Assembly (NCBI RefSeq): GCF_032191775.1
Contig: NZ_CP132507.1
Span: 1,947,001 to 2,011,000 of the forward strand
DNA length: 64,000 bases
DNA from: Rhodoferax mekongensis
GTDB taxonomy: Bacteria > Pseudomonadota > Gammaproteobacteria > Burkholderiales > Burkholderiaceae_C
Direction: 5' to 3'
Position numbers and translations under genes: made by a program. The notes beneath the pieces were generated by a model, which saw only the letters and a program-made list of their open reading frames with translations, was not told the origin of the DNA and searched no databases. Positions 43,223 through 53,384 of the stretch are shown here, in pieces. The first letter of the stretch is position 1; each line of letters starts with the position of its first letter.

Positions 43223-44044
43223 CTAGGGTTTGCCCAAAAACTGTCGCAAGGCCGACAGGGTTTCCTCTGGCGCCTCGGTCATCTGGTGGTGGCCTACCGC
43301 GATCCGCACGGTCTCTGTGCGCACGCCTGCGGTCCTGGCTGCCTGCACCAGCGTTTGCGCGGCTTTGGGCGATGTCATCTGGTCTTGATCGCCCAGTACA
43401 AACAGCACGGGGCATTGCACCTGTGCCATGGCCCCTTCGCCACCCGCATAGCTGTCGCACGCCTTGAAGCCGCGGTGGAACACGTTCACTGCCGTGTTAC
43501 TGGCCAGCACCCGCCGGCCCAGTGCCATGCTGGCGCCATAGACCCAGGTGCCCGGGCCCAGCGCTGAGGGCGGCGGCGCCAGTGTGCTGCGCGAAAACAC
43601 GTTGATCATGGTGAGCGCCTTCATGGGCTCTTGGAGCGAAGTTGCCAGCAGGGCAGGGGATACCTTCATCGGGTAGGCAGTGCCCACCAGCACCAGGTGG
43701 GTGGCGCGGGTGCCCAGTCGGCTGGCGGCCTCCAGCGCAATCAACGAGCCCCAGCTGTGGCCTACCAAAGCGGCATTCTCGATACCTGCTGCATCCAGCA
43801 GGGCCAAGATGAAAGTGGCGGCTTGCTCCACAGTTTCCGGTGCCTCGCCGCCACTGCGGCAGTGGCCGGGCAGGTCCACGGCCAGCACGTTGTAGCCGTG
43901 ATGGGCGAGGTAGCGGCTTTGCAAAATCCAGACGCTGTGGTCATTGAGCACACCGTGGATAAAGACTACCGTGGGCTTGGCCGCATCGAAGGTTTTGCCG
44001 CCGGTGTAGCAGTAGACATTGGCTCCGTTGACGACTAGTTGCAT
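43223..44044 (-). CDS. Alpha/beta hydrolase
   Basis: A 273-residue hydrolase. Oxyanion region VFIHGVLNDHSVW, nucleophile elbow LVGHSWGSLIAL (Ser in GHSWG), acid Asp in LFVLGDQDQMTSP, and His in AVGHHQMTEAP: the triad is complete. AGGAGG lies before the ATG at 44044, which excludes the longer frame. Substrate unknown; small ester or lactone likely. It follows metY on the same strand after 88 bases. Confidence 0.88.
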   Translation of the reverse strand: MQLVVNGANVYCYTGGKTFDAAKPTVVFIHGVLNDHSVWILQSRYLAHHGYNVLAVDLPGHCRSGGEAPETVEQAATFILALLDAAGIENAALVGHSWGSLIALEAASRLGTRATHLVLVGTAYPMKVSPALLATSLQEPMKALTMINVFSRSTLAPPPSALGPGTWVYGASMALGRRVLASNTAVNVFHRGFKACDSYAGGEGAMAQVQCPVLFVLGDQDQMTSPKAAQTLVQAARTAGVRTETVRIAVGHHQMTEAPEETLSALRQFLGKP

Positions 44045-44131
44045 GTGGCCTCCTGCCGGGCCGCCCCCAAGGAGGCCAGCGCCCCCATGGGGGGCAGCGA
44101 ACACACGAAGTGATGAGCGTGGGGGCACATA

Positions 44132-45445
44132 TCAAGCACCTGCCTTTTCTGCGGCTTTGAGCGCGCGTTTGAGGTCGTCAATCAAGTCGTCCGCGTCTTC
44201 CAGCCCGATGGACAGGCGGATGGTGCCCTGCGTGATGCCGCCCGCAGCCAGCGCCTCATCGCCCATGCGGAAGTGGGTGGTGCTGGCCGGGTGGATGACC
44301 AGGCTGCGGCAGTCGCCCACATTGGCGAGGTGGCTGAAGACCTTGAGGGTTTCAATGAACTTTTTGCCCTGCTCGCGGTTGCCCTTGAGGTCGAAGCTGA
44401 ACACCGAACCCGCGCCTTTGGGCAGCAGCTTTTGCGCCAGTTGGTGGCTGGGGTGGCTTTCCAGCAGAGGGTGGCCCACGCGGCTCACAAAGGGTTGGCT
44501 GGCCAGGAACTGCACCACCTTTTCGGTGTTGCTGATGTGGCGGGCCATGCGCAGGCTCAGGGTCTCAATCCCTTGCAGAACGAGCCAGGCGCTGTGCGGG
44601 CTCATGCAAGCGCCGAAGTCGCGCAGGCCTTCGCGCCGCGCGCGCAGCAAGAAGGCACCCACGGTACTTTCCTCGCTGAAATTCATGTGGTGAAAGCCCT
44701 CGTAGGGCGCGGCCAGCTCTGCGAATTTGCCGCTCGCTTCAAACGCGCGGGCCCAGTCAAAGCTGCCACCGTCCACCACCACGCCGCCAATCACGGTGCC
44801 ATGCCCGCTCAAGAATTTGGTGGCCGAGTGGTAGACCAGATCGGCCCCCTGGGTAAAGGGCTGCACCAGCCAGGGTGAGGTGAGGGTGGAGTCCACCAGC
44901 AGCGGAACACCTGCCTCGTGGGCAATTTGCGAAATAGTGGGCGTGTCCAGCACATCCAGGCCGGGGTTGCCCACGGTTTCCCCGAAAAACAGGCGGGTGT
45001 TGGGCCGCACCGCAGCGCGCCAGGCATCCACATCGCCGGGCTTCACAAAGGTGGTTTCAATGCCGAAGCGGGACAAGGTGTAGTGCAGCAGGTTGTGCGA
45101 GCCACCATACAGGGCGCTGGACGACACAATGTGCCCGCCCGCGCCCATCAGGGTGGCGATAGCCAGATGCAGCGCGGCTTGGCCGCTGGCGGTGGTGATG
45201 GCACCTATACCGCCCTCCAGCGCGGCGACCCGCTGTTCCAGCACCGCGTTGGTGGGGTTGCTGATGCGGCTGTACACATGGCCTGCGCGCTCCAGGTTGA
45301 AGAGGGACTGCGCATGCTCGCTGGACTCGAACACAAACGAGGTGCTCAGGTGGATGGGCACGGCGCGTGCGCCTGTGGTGGGGTCCGGTGCGGCACCAGC
45401 GTGAAGCGCGAGAGTGTCGAAGCCGGGGTCAGCGTAACCAGCCAT
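44132..45445 (-). CDS. metY: O-acetylhomoserine aminocarboxypropyltransferase (sulfhydrylase)
   Basis: A 437-residue PLP enzyme that joins O-acetylhomoserine with sulfide to give homocysteine. PLP Lys is in YHSATKFLSGHGTVIGG. Other blocks: YSRISNPTNAVLEQRVAALEGG, ALYGGSHNLLHYTLSRFGIE, and the C-terminal SLVIHPASTTHFRM. The long insert around YEGFHHMNFSEESTVGAF favours MetY over cystathionine enzymes. Length fits the family (about 430). Four copies of an 11-bp tandem repeat lie just upstream. Confidence 0.93.
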   Translation of the reverse strand: MAGYADPGFDTLALHAGAAPDPTTGARAVPIHLSTSFVFESSEHAQSLFNLERAGHVYSRISNPTNAVLEQRVAALEGGIGAITTASGQAALHLAIATLMGAGGHIVSSSALYGGSHNLLHYTLSRFGIETTFVKPGDVDAWRAAVRPNTRLFFGETVGNPGLDVLDTPTISQIAHEAGVPLLVDSTLTSPWLVQPFTQGADLVYHSATKFLSGHGTVIGGVVVDGGSFDWARAFEASGKFAELAAPYEGFHHMNFSEESTVGAFLLRARREGLRDFGACMSPHSAWLVLQGIETLSLRMARHISNTEKVVQFLASQPFVSRVGHPLLESHPSHQLAQKLLPKGAGSVFSFDLKGNREQGKKFIETLKVFSHLANVGDCRSLVIHPASTTHFRMGDEALAAGGITQGTIRLSIGLEDADDLIDDLKRALKAAEKAGA

Positions 45446-45458
45446 TGGTGTCTCCAGT

Positions 45459-45502
45459 GATGAAACCTTGATGAAACCGCGATGAAACCGCGATGAAACC
45501 CG
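45459..45502. repeat. Four tandem 11-bp units upstream of metY
   Basis: GATGAAACCTT, GATGAAACCGC twice, then GATGAAACCCG stand head to tail between divergent metY and the CBS gene. It is a small minisatellite, possibly variable in copy number. Confidence 0.8.
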
Positions 45503-45560
45503 CGCATTGTGGGCTATATTTGCTACTCGAATTCAACCCCAGTGTCACGAGGAAGTCCCC

Positions 45561-46028
45561 ATGAAAGTCAGCGATATCCTGCGCGTAAAAGGCGGAACGC
45601 TTTACACGACCACGCCGGAGGACTCTCTGTCCGATGCGGCCCAGCTGATGGCGGAGAAAGACATCGGTTCGTTGGTCGTGATGTCACATGGCCTGGTAGT
45701 GGGCATGTTGACTTTTCGCGAAGTGATCCAAGCCGCTGTCAAAAATGGTGGCACTTTCGGCACCACCAGCGTGTACCGCGCCATGGACCCCGGCCCGCTG
45801 ACCTGCACCTTGGAAACCGAGATGGATGAAGTGCGCCGCATGATGCTGGAGCGCCACGCCCGCTACATGCCGGTGATCGACAACCGCATGTTGCAAGGCG
45901 TTATCAGTTTCTACGACGTGGCCCGCGCCGTGGTGGACAGCCAGAACTTCGAGAACAAAATGCTCAAGGCCTACATCCGCGACTGGCCTGAGGGCGAGTC
46001 GGAAAAGCCGGAAGCTGAGAACACGTAA
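45561..46028 (+). CDS. Tandem CBS-domain protein
   Basis: A 155-residue protein with two CBS modules (about 5-60 and 75-130): SDAAQLMAEKDIGSLVVM and VRRMMLERHARYMPVIDN. Such stand-alone CBS pairs bind adenine nucleotides and tune partners. GAGGAAG before the ATG at 45561 decides the start. It is divergent from metY and close to it, with no partner enzyme visible on its strand. Confidence 0.87.
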   Translation: MKVSDILRVKGGTLYTTTPEDSLSDAAQLMAEKDIGSLVVMSHGLVVGMLTFREVIQAAVKNGGTFGTTSVYRAMDPGPLTCTLETEMDEVRRMMLERHARYMPVIDNRMLQGVISFYDVARAVVDSQNFENKMLKAYIRDWPEGESEKPEAENT

Positions 46029-46073
46029 GAGCTCGCCACCGGGCCGCCGCAAGGCGAGCCTGGGGATAGAGAT

Positions 46074-47291
46074 TTAGCCTTCGCTCGCGTGAATCATCTC
46101 CCGCACCCGCGGGTAGATTTGCTGGTTCCACTTGCGACCACTGAATACTCCATAGTGCCCCACACCAGTCTGCACATGGTGTGTTTTTTTATAGGGGCGG
46201 ATGTTGCTGCACAGGTCTTGTGCCGCCACGGTTTGCCCTACTGAGCAGATGTCGTCCCGTTCGCCTTCTACCGTCATCAAGGCGGTGCGGCGAATGGCAG
46301 CCGGGTTGACCAGCCTGCCGCGGTAGGTGAGCTTGCCCCGTGGCAAGTCGTAGGTCTGGAAGACTTTTTCCACGGTCTCCAGATAGAACTCTGCGGGCAA
46401 GTCATTCACGGCCAGGTATTCGTCGTAAAACACGCGGATCACATTGGCTTTTTCCACATCGCCGTTCACCAGGTGCTGGTACAGGTCTTTGAACGACTGT
46501 TTGTGCCGCTCCGGGTTCATGCTCATGAAGGCGCTGAGCTGCACAAAGCCCGGGTACACGCGGCGCATATAGCCCTTGTGGGGCAGGGGCACGTGGCTGA
46601 TGAGGTTCTTCTCAAACCAGTCAATCGGCTTGCTCACCGCCAGCTTGTTGACTTCGGTGGGGTTCACCCGGCAATCCACCGGGCCTGCCATCAGCGTGAG
46701 GCTGCGGGGCTGGGCCGGGTCGTCGTCCTCGGCCATCAGGGCGGTGGCAGCCAGCGCAGCCACACAAGGCTGGCATACGGCCACAAGATGCGCGCCAGGG
46801 CCAATCGTCTGGGTGAAACGGATCATGTGGTCGATGTAATCGTCCAGCCCGAAAGGGCCGTGGCGCAAAGCTACATCCCGGGCGTTGTGCCAGTCGGTAA
46901 TGTAGACGTCGTGATGCTGCAGCAGCGTGCGGGCGGTTTCGCGCAGCAGGGTGGCAAAGTGGCCCGACAGGGGGGCTACCAACAGCACCTTGGGCTGGGG
47001 TTCCGCCAGAGCCGTGGTTTTGCGGAAGTGCAGCAGGCTGCCGAAAGGCAGACTCAACACCGTTTCTTCTTCAATCGGGTAGACCTCATCGTCCACCGTC
47101 ACAGAGTCAATGCCGTAGTCGGGCCGCGAATGGGTCAGCCGCATGCGCGAGAACACCTCCATGCCGGCGGACACCTTGCGCATCCAGCTGCCTTCGGTGT
47201 TGTTCATCCACAGCATGGCACTCATGCTCTGGGCCATGAGGCGCAGGGGCGAGCTCAAATCAGCTTGGTTCTGGTAGGCCTGGTACAGCAT
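46074..47291 (-). CDS. phaZ: Intracellular polyhydroxyalkanoate depolymerase
   Basis: A 405-residue enzyme that mobilises PHB granules. The nucleophile elbow is HLVAVCQPCVAAL: Cys173 sits in the place of the usual lipase serine, as in the intracellular depolymerase of Ralstonia. Conserved regions: WHNARDVALRHGPFGLDDYIDHM, VYPGFVQLSAFMSMNPERH, and the C-terminal GVGHYGVFSGRKWN (catalytic His). Start MLYQAYQ at 47291 with AGGA upstream. No signal peptide, consistent with a cytoplasmic enzyme. Confidence 0.92.
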   Translation of the reverse strand: MLYQAYQNQADLSSPLRLMAQSMSAMLWMNNTEGSWMRKVSAGMEVFSRMRLTHSRPDYGIDSVTVDDEVYPIEEETVLSLPFGSLLHFRKTTALAEPQPKVLLVAPLSGHFATLLRETARTLLQHHDVYITDWHNARDVALRHGPFGLDDYIDHMIRFTQTIGPGAHLVAVCQPCVAALAATALMAEDDDPAQPRSLTLMAGPVDCRVNPTEVNKLAVSKPIDWFEKNLISHVPLPHKGYMRRVYPGFVQLSAFMSMNPERHKQSFKDLYQHLVNGDVEKANVIRVFYDEYLAVNDLPAEFYLETVEKVFQTYDLPRGKLTYRGRLVNPAAIRRTALMTVEGERDDICSVGQTVAAQDLCSNIRPYKKTHHVQTGVGHYGVFSGRKWNQQIYPRVREMIHASEG

Positions 47292-47435
47292 GGGAGTCCT
47301 GTCTTGGTGCGGCAAAAGCCTTGTGTTCTTCCCTAGGCAATTTGCGCGCCAAGACTGCGGGTCAGACTATGGCTGCTGTGCTTGGCACAACCCTTGCACG
47401 GCTTGGGGCACACCGACAACCCCGAAAGCAGCATC

Positions 47436-48092
47436 ATGGCCAAAGCGATTCTTACCATCAGCAGCAAAAACTACGGTGCATGGGCCCTGCGCGGGTGGCT
47501 GATGGCCAAGCTGGCGGGGTTGGACTTTTCGGAAAAAGTGATTTCCCCCGACGATCCGGCCATGCGCGCCGAAATGCTTCTGCTCTCCAGCAGCATGCTG
47601 GTGCCCACCTTGCAGCACAACGGCGTGACCGTGTGGGACACCCTGGCCATCGGCGAATACCTGAACGAAATCAAGCCCAAAGCCGGCCTGTTGCCGGCCG
47701 ACATCAAAGCGCGTGCCCATTGCCGCGCGGTCAGTGGTGAAATGCATTCCGGCTTCGCGTCCATGCGTGGTGCATTGCCCATGAACATCAAAGCGCATTT
47801 CCCTGACTTCAAGGTCTGGTCCCGCGCGCAGGCCGATATTGACCGGGTTCTGGCTATCTGGAAAGAATGCCTGGAAAACTACGGTGGGCCCTACCTTTTC
47901 GGCAAACAACCCTGCATTGCAGACGCCATGTATGCGCCGGTGGTTACCCGCTTCATGACCTATGACGTCAAACTGGACAAACAGGCCGCCGCGTACTGCA
48001 AGCTCATGATGGCCTTGCCGGCCATGCAAGAGTGGGTGGAAGCCGCCCGGTCAGAGCCGGACGAGATTGACGAGTTGGACGCCGAGTTCTAA
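47436..48092 (+). CDS. Glutathione S-transferase family protein
   Basis: A 218-residue protein with the thioredoxin-like N-terminal domain (about 1-80: AILTISSKNYGAWALRGWLM, SSSMLVPTLQHNGVTVWDTLAIGEYLNE; the E/D-S/T glutathione contact is replaced by WDTLAI) and an all-helical C-terminal domain (GPYLFGKQPCIADAMYAPV). It is a typical bacterial GST; a Ser in SSKNY may activate thiol. Start MAKAILT at 47436. Confidence 0.87.
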   Translation: MAKAILTISSKNYGAWALRGWLMAKLAGLDFSEKVISPDDPAMRAEMLLLSSSMLVPTLQHNGVTVWDTLAIGEYLNEIKPKAGLLPADIKARAHCRAVSGEMHSGFASMRGALPMNIKAHFPDFKVWSRAQADIDRVLAIWKECLENYGGPYLFGKQPCIADAMYAPVVTRFMTYDVKLDKQAAAYCKLMMALPAMQEWVEAARSEPDEIDELDAEF

Positions 48093-48113
48093 ACCCCCAC
48101 GCTCCACTGCCGC

Positions 48114-48536
48114 TTACTTCCACGGGGTGGGCGCAGGTACCTCGCAGACCGGCTCGACATCAATCGACTTGAAGTCCGCCGGTGAGACGATTTCCAGGTA
48201 TTCCATGTCGGGGGAGTAGTCGAACAGGTAGTGGCGTATGCCAGGGCGCTGGTGAATCACGTCGCCTGCCTGTACCAGAGTTTCCTTGTCCTCGTACATG
48301 AAGCGCGCCCAGCCTTTGGTCATGATGACGATTTGAAAGTCCGCCTCATGCCGGTGCCAGCCGGTGCCTGTTTCTGGTGCCATATTGGCTTTGACCAAAT
48401 GCGCTATCACCTTTCCGTGCGTGGCTTCGGCGATGCCCAGATCCCGGTACAGGAAAAAATCACGCAGCCCCCCGGAAACAAATTGCGTGTCCTCAGGTTT
48501 GACATGGGAGAACTTGGTTGCAGTGCGGTCTAGCAT
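48114..48536 (-). CDS. Cupin-domain protein
   Basis: A 140-residue single cupin. Metal-binding motif 1 is [21 protein letters not shown] (two His and a Glu-like residue), motif 2 is [18 protein letters not shown] precedes the ATG. These proteins bind a divalent metal and may be dioxygenases, isomerases or small sensors; no substrate can be read. It converges with the GST gene. Confidence 0.83.
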   Translation of the reverse strand: MLDRTATKFSHVKPEDTQFVSGGLRDFFLYRDLGIAEATHGKVIAHLVKANMAPETGTGWHRHEADFQIVIMTKGWARFMYEDKETLVQAGDVIHQRPGIRHYLFDYSPDMEYLEIVSPADFKSIDVEPVCEVPAPTPWK

Positions 48537-48656
48537 GGCTCACTCCTGGTTCAAAAAAGCGGTGAAACACTGAAATGGTGCGCTGCAGCACGATGCATAA
48601 ACTGTTCCAACCCGGTTAGCGGCTCATACAGTCGCGTCAGGGATAATCGGGGAACT

Positions 48657-49751
48657 ATGAGCGGCAATACCTTCGGACACACATTCACGGTCACCAACTT
48701 TGGTGAATCCCACGGCCCGGCCATCGGCTGCATCATTGACGGCTGCCCCCCCGGCATGGAGCTCTCAGAAGCTGACATCCAGATCGACCTGGACCGCCGC
48801 CGCCCAGGCACCAGCCGCCACGTCACCCAGCGCAATGAGCCGGATGCGGTGCAAATCCTCAGCGGTGTGTACCAGGGCAAAACCACGGGCACCCCGATTG
48901 CGCTGCTCATTCAGAACACCGACCAGCGCAGCAAGGACTACGGCAACATCCTCGACACCTTCCGCCCCGGTCATGCGGACTACGCTTACTTCCAGAAATA
49001 CGGCATCCGAGACCCGCGTGGCGGTGGCCGCTCCAGCGCCCGCCTGACCGCGCCCATGGTGGCGGCAGGTGCGGTGGCCAAGAAATGGCTCAAAGAAAAA
49101 TATGGCACCGAGTTCCGCGGCTGCATGACCCAAGTGGGGGAGTTGCCTATCGCGTTCGAGTCCTGGGACTACGTGCCCAACAACCCTTTCTTCGCGCCAG
49201 TAGCTGATGTGCAGGCCCTGGAGGACTACATGGATGCCTTGCGGAAAGCCGGCGACTCCTGCGGCGCCCGTATCCGCGTGACCGCGAGCAATGTGCCGGT
49301 GGGTTTGGGTGAGCCTTTGTTCGACAAGATGGATGCCGACATCGGCTACGCCATGATGGGCATCAATGCGGTCAAGGGCGTGGAAATTGGCGCCGGCTTT
49401 GCCAGTGTGGCCCAGCGCGGCACGACCCACGGCGATTCATTGACGCCTGAAGGCTTTGCGACCAACAACGCTGGTGGCGTGTTGGGCGGCATTACCACCG
49501 GGCAGGACCTGGAGGTGAGCATTGCCATCAAGCCCACCAGCTCCATCATCACGCCCCGCGCCTCGATTGACTCTCAAGGCAACCCCACTGAGGTGGTGAC
49601 CAAAGGCCGCCACGACCCTTGCGTCGGCATTCGCGCTACGCCGATTGCCGAGGCCATGTTGGCTTTGGTGGTGATGGACCACGCCCTGCGCCACCGCGCC
49701 CAATGCGGCGACGTGGTGCCTACGCTGACGCCTATTCCGGGCAGCATTTGA
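48657..49751 (+). CDS. aroC: Chorismate synthase
   Basis: A 364-residue FMN enzyme of the shikimate pathway converting EPSP to chorismate. N-terminus [53 protein letters not shown], and the C-terminal [24 protein letters not shown] are diagnostic. Length is normal. The next gene, an MFS carrier, overlaps its stop (TTGA), suggesting coupling. Confidence 0.97.
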   Translation: MSGNTFGHTFTVTNFGESHGPAIGCIIDGCPPGMELSEADIQIDLDRRRPGTSRHVTQRNEPDAVQILSGVYQGKTTGTPIALLIQNTDQRSKDYGNILDTFRPGHADYAYFQKYGIRDPRGGGRSSARLTAPMVAAGAVAKKWLKEKYGTEFRGCMTQVGELPIAFESWDYVPNNPFFAPVADVQALEDYMDALRKAGDSCGARIRVTASNVPVGLGEPLFDKMDADIGYAMMGINAVKGVEIGAGFASVAQRGTTHGDSLTPEGFATNNAGGVLGGITTGQDLEVSIAIKPTSSIITPRASIDSQGNPTEVVTKGRHDPCVGIRATPIAEAMLALVVMDHALRHRAQCGDVVPTLTPIPGSI

Positions 49752-50956
49752 GCGACACGCCTCAGCAGGCCGCCGCACCGGGCATGCGGCAGGTCTTGCC
49801 TTTTGCCGCGCTCTCCGCTGTGTACTGTGCGCACGGCGCGCTGATGAACCCGTTTTTGCCGCTGTGGCTCAAGAGCTTGGGCCTGAGTCTGGTGAGCATC
49901 AGTGTGCTCACTTCCATCCAAGCCGCGACCCGCATGTTTGCCCCTTATGCCTGGGGTGCGCTGAGTGACCGCACTGGCGAGCGCGCCCGCTTGATGCGTT
50001 GGGGCGCAGGTTTGGCTTTGTTGGCGTCTGCCGGGCTCTGGTGGAATGGCGGCTTCTGGTGGTTGGGGCTGGTGTTGCTGGTGGTCTATCTGCAAACCAG
50101 CGGCATGATGCCCATGACGGAGGCGGCAGTGGCCCATGTGGTGAGCCGGGGTGGGGTGTTTGACACCAAGCTTTACGGCCGGGTGCGCTTGTGGGGTTCG
50201 CTGGGCTTCATGTTGGCTGTGATGGCTGCCGGTGCCTGGTATGAGCATGTGGGCATGGCCAGCTTTCCCTTGGTTGTGTCGTTGAGCCTGGCCGCCTTGT
50301 TGGTGTTTGCATTCCGCATGCCGGACGTTAAGGAGCAGCACGCTGCGTCTTCCTTGACGGCATCCCCCATCCTCCCGGTGCTGCTTCAGCCAGCAGTGCG
50401 CTGGTTCTTTGCCTCTGCGTTTTTCCACATTCTTTCGCACATGGGGATTTACAGCTTCTTCTCGCTGTACCTGGATTCGCTGGGCTATTCCAAGACCATG
50501 ATCGGGGTGCTGTGGGCGGTGTCGGTGACGGTCGAAATCGGCTGGTTTTTCACCCAGAGCCGTTGGATACCGCGCCTGAGCCTGAGTGGATGGCTGATTT
50601 TATGTGCTGCAGTCATGGCCCTGCGCATGGGAGTGACGGCGTCCATGGCCTCGGTACTCTGGCTGCTGGCAGTCATGCAAGCCCTGCACGCACTCACATT
50701 TGCGGCGCACCACAGCGCGTGCATTGCGATGGTGTCACATCATTTTCCTGGCAGCTTGCGCGGGCGTGGACAGGCCCTCTATACCGTGATTGGCTATGGC
50801 GTGCCCGGCGTCATCGGTGGGCTGGCGGGTGGACAGCTCAGTGCCCGCTGGGGGCTGCAAAGTGTGTTCTGGGCCACTGCAATGATGGCCGTATGTGCCA
50901 TGCTTTGCGCCCTGCGCGTATGGCGCCTCAATCACCCAACTGCTTCAAATGCGTGA
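49748..50956 (+). CDS. MFS transporter, HcaT/nucleoside-symporter-like
   Basis: A 402-residue carrier counted from a TTG that overlaps the aroC stop; an ATG at 49784 (MRQVLPF) is the other possible start, and neither has a strong ribosome site. About 12 hydrophobic segments. [44 protein letters not shown] and [22 protein letters not shown] fit the HcaT-like group (3-phenylpropionate type). Substrate unknown. Its 3' end overlaps the convergent GGDEF/EAL gene by 29 bases. Confidence 0.85.
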   Translation: MSDTPQQAAAPGMRQVLPFAALSAVYCAHGALMNPFLPLWLKSLGLSLVSISVLTSIQAATRMFAPYAWGALSDRTGERARLMRWGAGLALLASAGLWWNGGFWWLGLVLLVVYLQTSGMMPMTEAAVAHVVSRGGVFDTKLYGRVRLWGSLGFMLAVMAAGAWYEHVGMASFPLVVSLSLAALLVFAFRMPDVKEQHAASSLTASPILPVLLQPAVRWFFASAFFHILSHMGIYSFFSLYLDSLGYSKTMIGVLWAVSVTVEIGWFFTQSRWIPRLSLSGWLILCAAVMALRMGVTASMASVLWLLAVMQALHALTFAAHHSACIAMVSHHFPGSLRGRGQALYTVIGYGVPGVIGGLAGGQLSARWGLQSVFWATAMMAVCAMLCALRVWRLNHPTASNA

Positions 50957-53384
50957 GGGTGGCGGCCTGTTGTAGCGGTTTCAGAAAGTCTGCCAAGGAG
51001 GCTTCAAATCGCTCCACGGGTACCGGCTTGCTGAACAGATACCCTTGGTAGGCATGGCACCCGTGCCGAGCCAGATGCTGCATTTGCTCCACGGTCTCTA
51101 CGCCTTCGGCAATCACGCTCAGGCCCATGCTATTTGCCAGGGCCACGATCATGTTGGCAATCGCCGCGTCATTGCTGTCGACCAGCACATCCCGCACGAA
51201 ACTCTGGTCGATTTTGAGCACATCCAAAGGCAGGCGTTTGAGGTAAGTGAGGGATGAATATCCGGTACCGAAGTCATCCATGGCAAAGCCCACGCCGTGG
51301 TGCTGGAGCTCCTCCATGCGGACGATCACATCATCCACGTTTGCAATCAACATGCTTTCGGTAATCTCGATTTTCAGACCGCTGGCATGTGCGCCATGCC
51401 GGGAGAGAGCATCCAGTACCTGCTCCACAAAGTCATGCTGGTGGAACTGCTTGGCACTCACATTCACTGCGATTGTCATGTGGGCAAAGGCCGGTTGGGA
51501 GGCCCACAAAGCCAATTGCTTGCAAGCCGTGTTCAGCACCCAGTTACCGATTGGAACAATCATTCCGCAGTCTTCAGCCACTGCGATGAACTCGCCTGGC
51601 ATCACGAGACCCCGTGTGGGGTGCTGCCAGCGGATCAAGGCTTCGGCACCGGTCACGCGCACGTCTTCGGAGATTTGGGGCTGCAGGTAGAGCACAAACT
51701 GTTCTTCTTCCAGGGCAGTGCGCAGAGCAGCTTCCAGGTCCGCACGCAGGGTCACGGCGGCTTGTGTTTTGGGGTCAAACAAACGCGAGGTGTTGCGTCC
51801 TGCCGCCTTGGCCTGGTACATAGCGAGATCCGCCCGCTTGAGGGGCTCATCCAGCGATTCCTGCTGGTTGCCGAACACCGTGATGCCTATGCTGGGTGTG
51901 CTGCTGCGGGTCAACATGCCCAGGTCATAAGGCTGATTCAACGCCTGCATAACCTTGCCCGCCACAGCCTCCGCTTGGGTCGAAGCCTCAGCCACGTCTT
52001 TGCTCAAGCCCTCAAGCATCACCACAAATTCATCGCCTCCCAAGCGGGCTACAGTGTCAGCCTCCCGTACACAGGACTGCAGGCGGTTGGCCACTTGCTG
52101 GAGCAGGATGTCGCCCTGGTGGTGCCCCAGCGTGTCGTTAAGCGTCTTGAAGTCGTCCAGGTCCACAAACAGCAGTGCGCCCAAGTGGCCAGTGCTCAAG
52201 GCAACCTGCATAGCGGTTTCCAGACGTCCCATCAACATGCGACGGTTGGGCAGCATGGTCAGCGAGTCAAAGTACACCAGGGTTTTGATTTCGTTCTCAG
52301 CGGCTTTGCGCGCACTGAAGTCGGACAGATTGGCCACATAGTGGGTGACCTCTCCGCTTTCGGAGCGCACTGCCGTGATGGTGGTCCATGCAGGGTAGGT
52401 TTCTCCGTTCTTGCGCCGGTCCCAGACCTCACCTTGCCAGCTTCCATGGGTATGGATGCTTTCGTTCATGAGCTCGTAGAACTCCTGGGTCTGGATCCCG
52501 GAGCCCATGAGGTCTCTTGGTGCTTTGCCGATGGCTTCTTCCGGGAGGTAACCGGTTACCCGATGGAACGCCGAGTTCACCTGCAGAATCCGCCAATCGG
52601 CGTCGCAGACAAACATGACATCGTTGGATTCAAAAGCAGTAGCGGCGATCCGGAGGGCGTCTCGTGATTGCACCAGTTCCTGCTCGCGTTGCTGCAAGGT
52701 GTCCAGCATGGCGTTGAATTCTTGCGCGAGCCGGGCCGCCTCGTCGCTGCCCTTGATGTCGACACGCTGCCTGGTATCGCCGGCTTGCACCGCATCTGCT
52801 ACCTTGCTGATGGCATTCAGGCGGCGGGTGAAATACAGCCCCGTGACCGATGCGAAAAGCCCGATCAGCACAATACTGCTGGCGAGATACCAAAGTCCGC
52901 TTTGGAGCATGCGCTCAACCTGCGTGTTGAACTGGGTACGTCCTATGCCGATGCGCACCCAACCCAGGTGTCTGGCGTCCAACATGACCGGGCTGGCCAA
53001 GTCCAGCAAAGAATTGGTGTCTTGCAGAGTGAGGGTCTTGGGGTCTTCCGGCAGATCATTCAAGCGGAATCCGAATGGGGCCAGAATTTGCCCACGCCTG
53101 TCCAGAACGATGACATAGCGGATATCCGGAAAGGCGGCTGCGCTGCCCACAATCTCTTGCAAGCCGGACAGATCGCGGGACGCCACCCACACGCTGGATG
53201 ACAAGGCAATGCTCTCAGCCAGGGTGATGGCCTGCTCGGTTTGCCGGATTTTGACTTCACTGTGCTGGCGCAGGGCCAAGTCCCACATCAGCAAGAGCAT
53301 CGTCAACAAGACCACCAGCGCCATGCCCAGCATGAGCTGGCGACGCAGGCTTCCCAGGAGCAGTTGGCGTAGAGCGAGTCGCAT
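50928..53384 (-). CDS. Membrane GGDEF/EAL protein with HAMP and PAS domains
   Basis: An 818-residue cyclic di-GMP protein. Two membrane helices (about 18-36 and 165-185) enclose a periplasmic sensor. A HAMP domain, a PAS domain (about 245-365: FVCDADWRILQVNSAFHRVTGY), GGDEF (LGGDEFVVML, intact) and EAL (GAEALIRWQHP, DDFGTGYSSLTYLKRLPLD, intact) follow, so both synthesis and breakdown of c-di-GMP are possible. Its ATG overlaps the stop of the PhnD-like binding protein gene (ATGA), strongly suggesting the binding protein is its extracytoplasmic input. Confidence 0.93.
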   Translation of the reverse strand: MRLALRQLLLGSLRRQLMLGMALVVLLTMLLLMWDLALRQHSEVKIRQTEQAITLAESIALSSSVWVASRDLSGLQEIVGSAAAFPDIRYVIVLDRRGQILAPFGFRLNDLPEDPKTLTLQDTNSLLDLASPVMLDARHLGWVRIGIGRTQFNTQVERMLQSGLWYLASSIVLIGLFASVTGLYFTRRLNAISKVADAVQAGDTRQRVDIKGSDEAARLAQEFNAMLDTLQQREQELVQSRDALRIAATAFESNDVMFVCDADWRILQVNSAFHRVTGYLPEEAIGKAPRDLMGSGIQTQEFYELMNESIHTHGSWQGEVWDRRKNGETYPAWTTITAVRSESGEVTHYVANLSDFSARKAAENEIKTLVYFDSLTMLPNRRMLMGRLETAMQVALSTGHLGALLFVDLDDFKTLNDTLGHHQGDILLQQVANRLQSCVREADTVARLGGDEFVVMLEGLSKDVAEASTQAEAVAGKVMQALNQPYDLGMLTRSSTPSIGITVFGNQQESLDEPLKRADLAMYQAKAAGRNTSRLFDPKTQAAVTLRADLEAALRTALEEEQFVLYLQPQISEDVRVTGAEALIRWQHPTRGLVMPGEFIAVAEDCGMIVPIGNWVLNTACKQLALWASQPAFAHMTIAVNVSAKQFHQHDFVEQVLDALSRHGAHASGLKIEITESMLIANVDDVIVRMEELQHHGVGFAMDDFGTGYSSLTYLKRLPLDVLKIDQSFVRDVLVDSNDAAIANMIVALANSMGLSVIAEGVETVEQMQHLARHGCHAYQGYLFSKPVPVERFEASLADFLKPLQQAATLTHLKQLGD

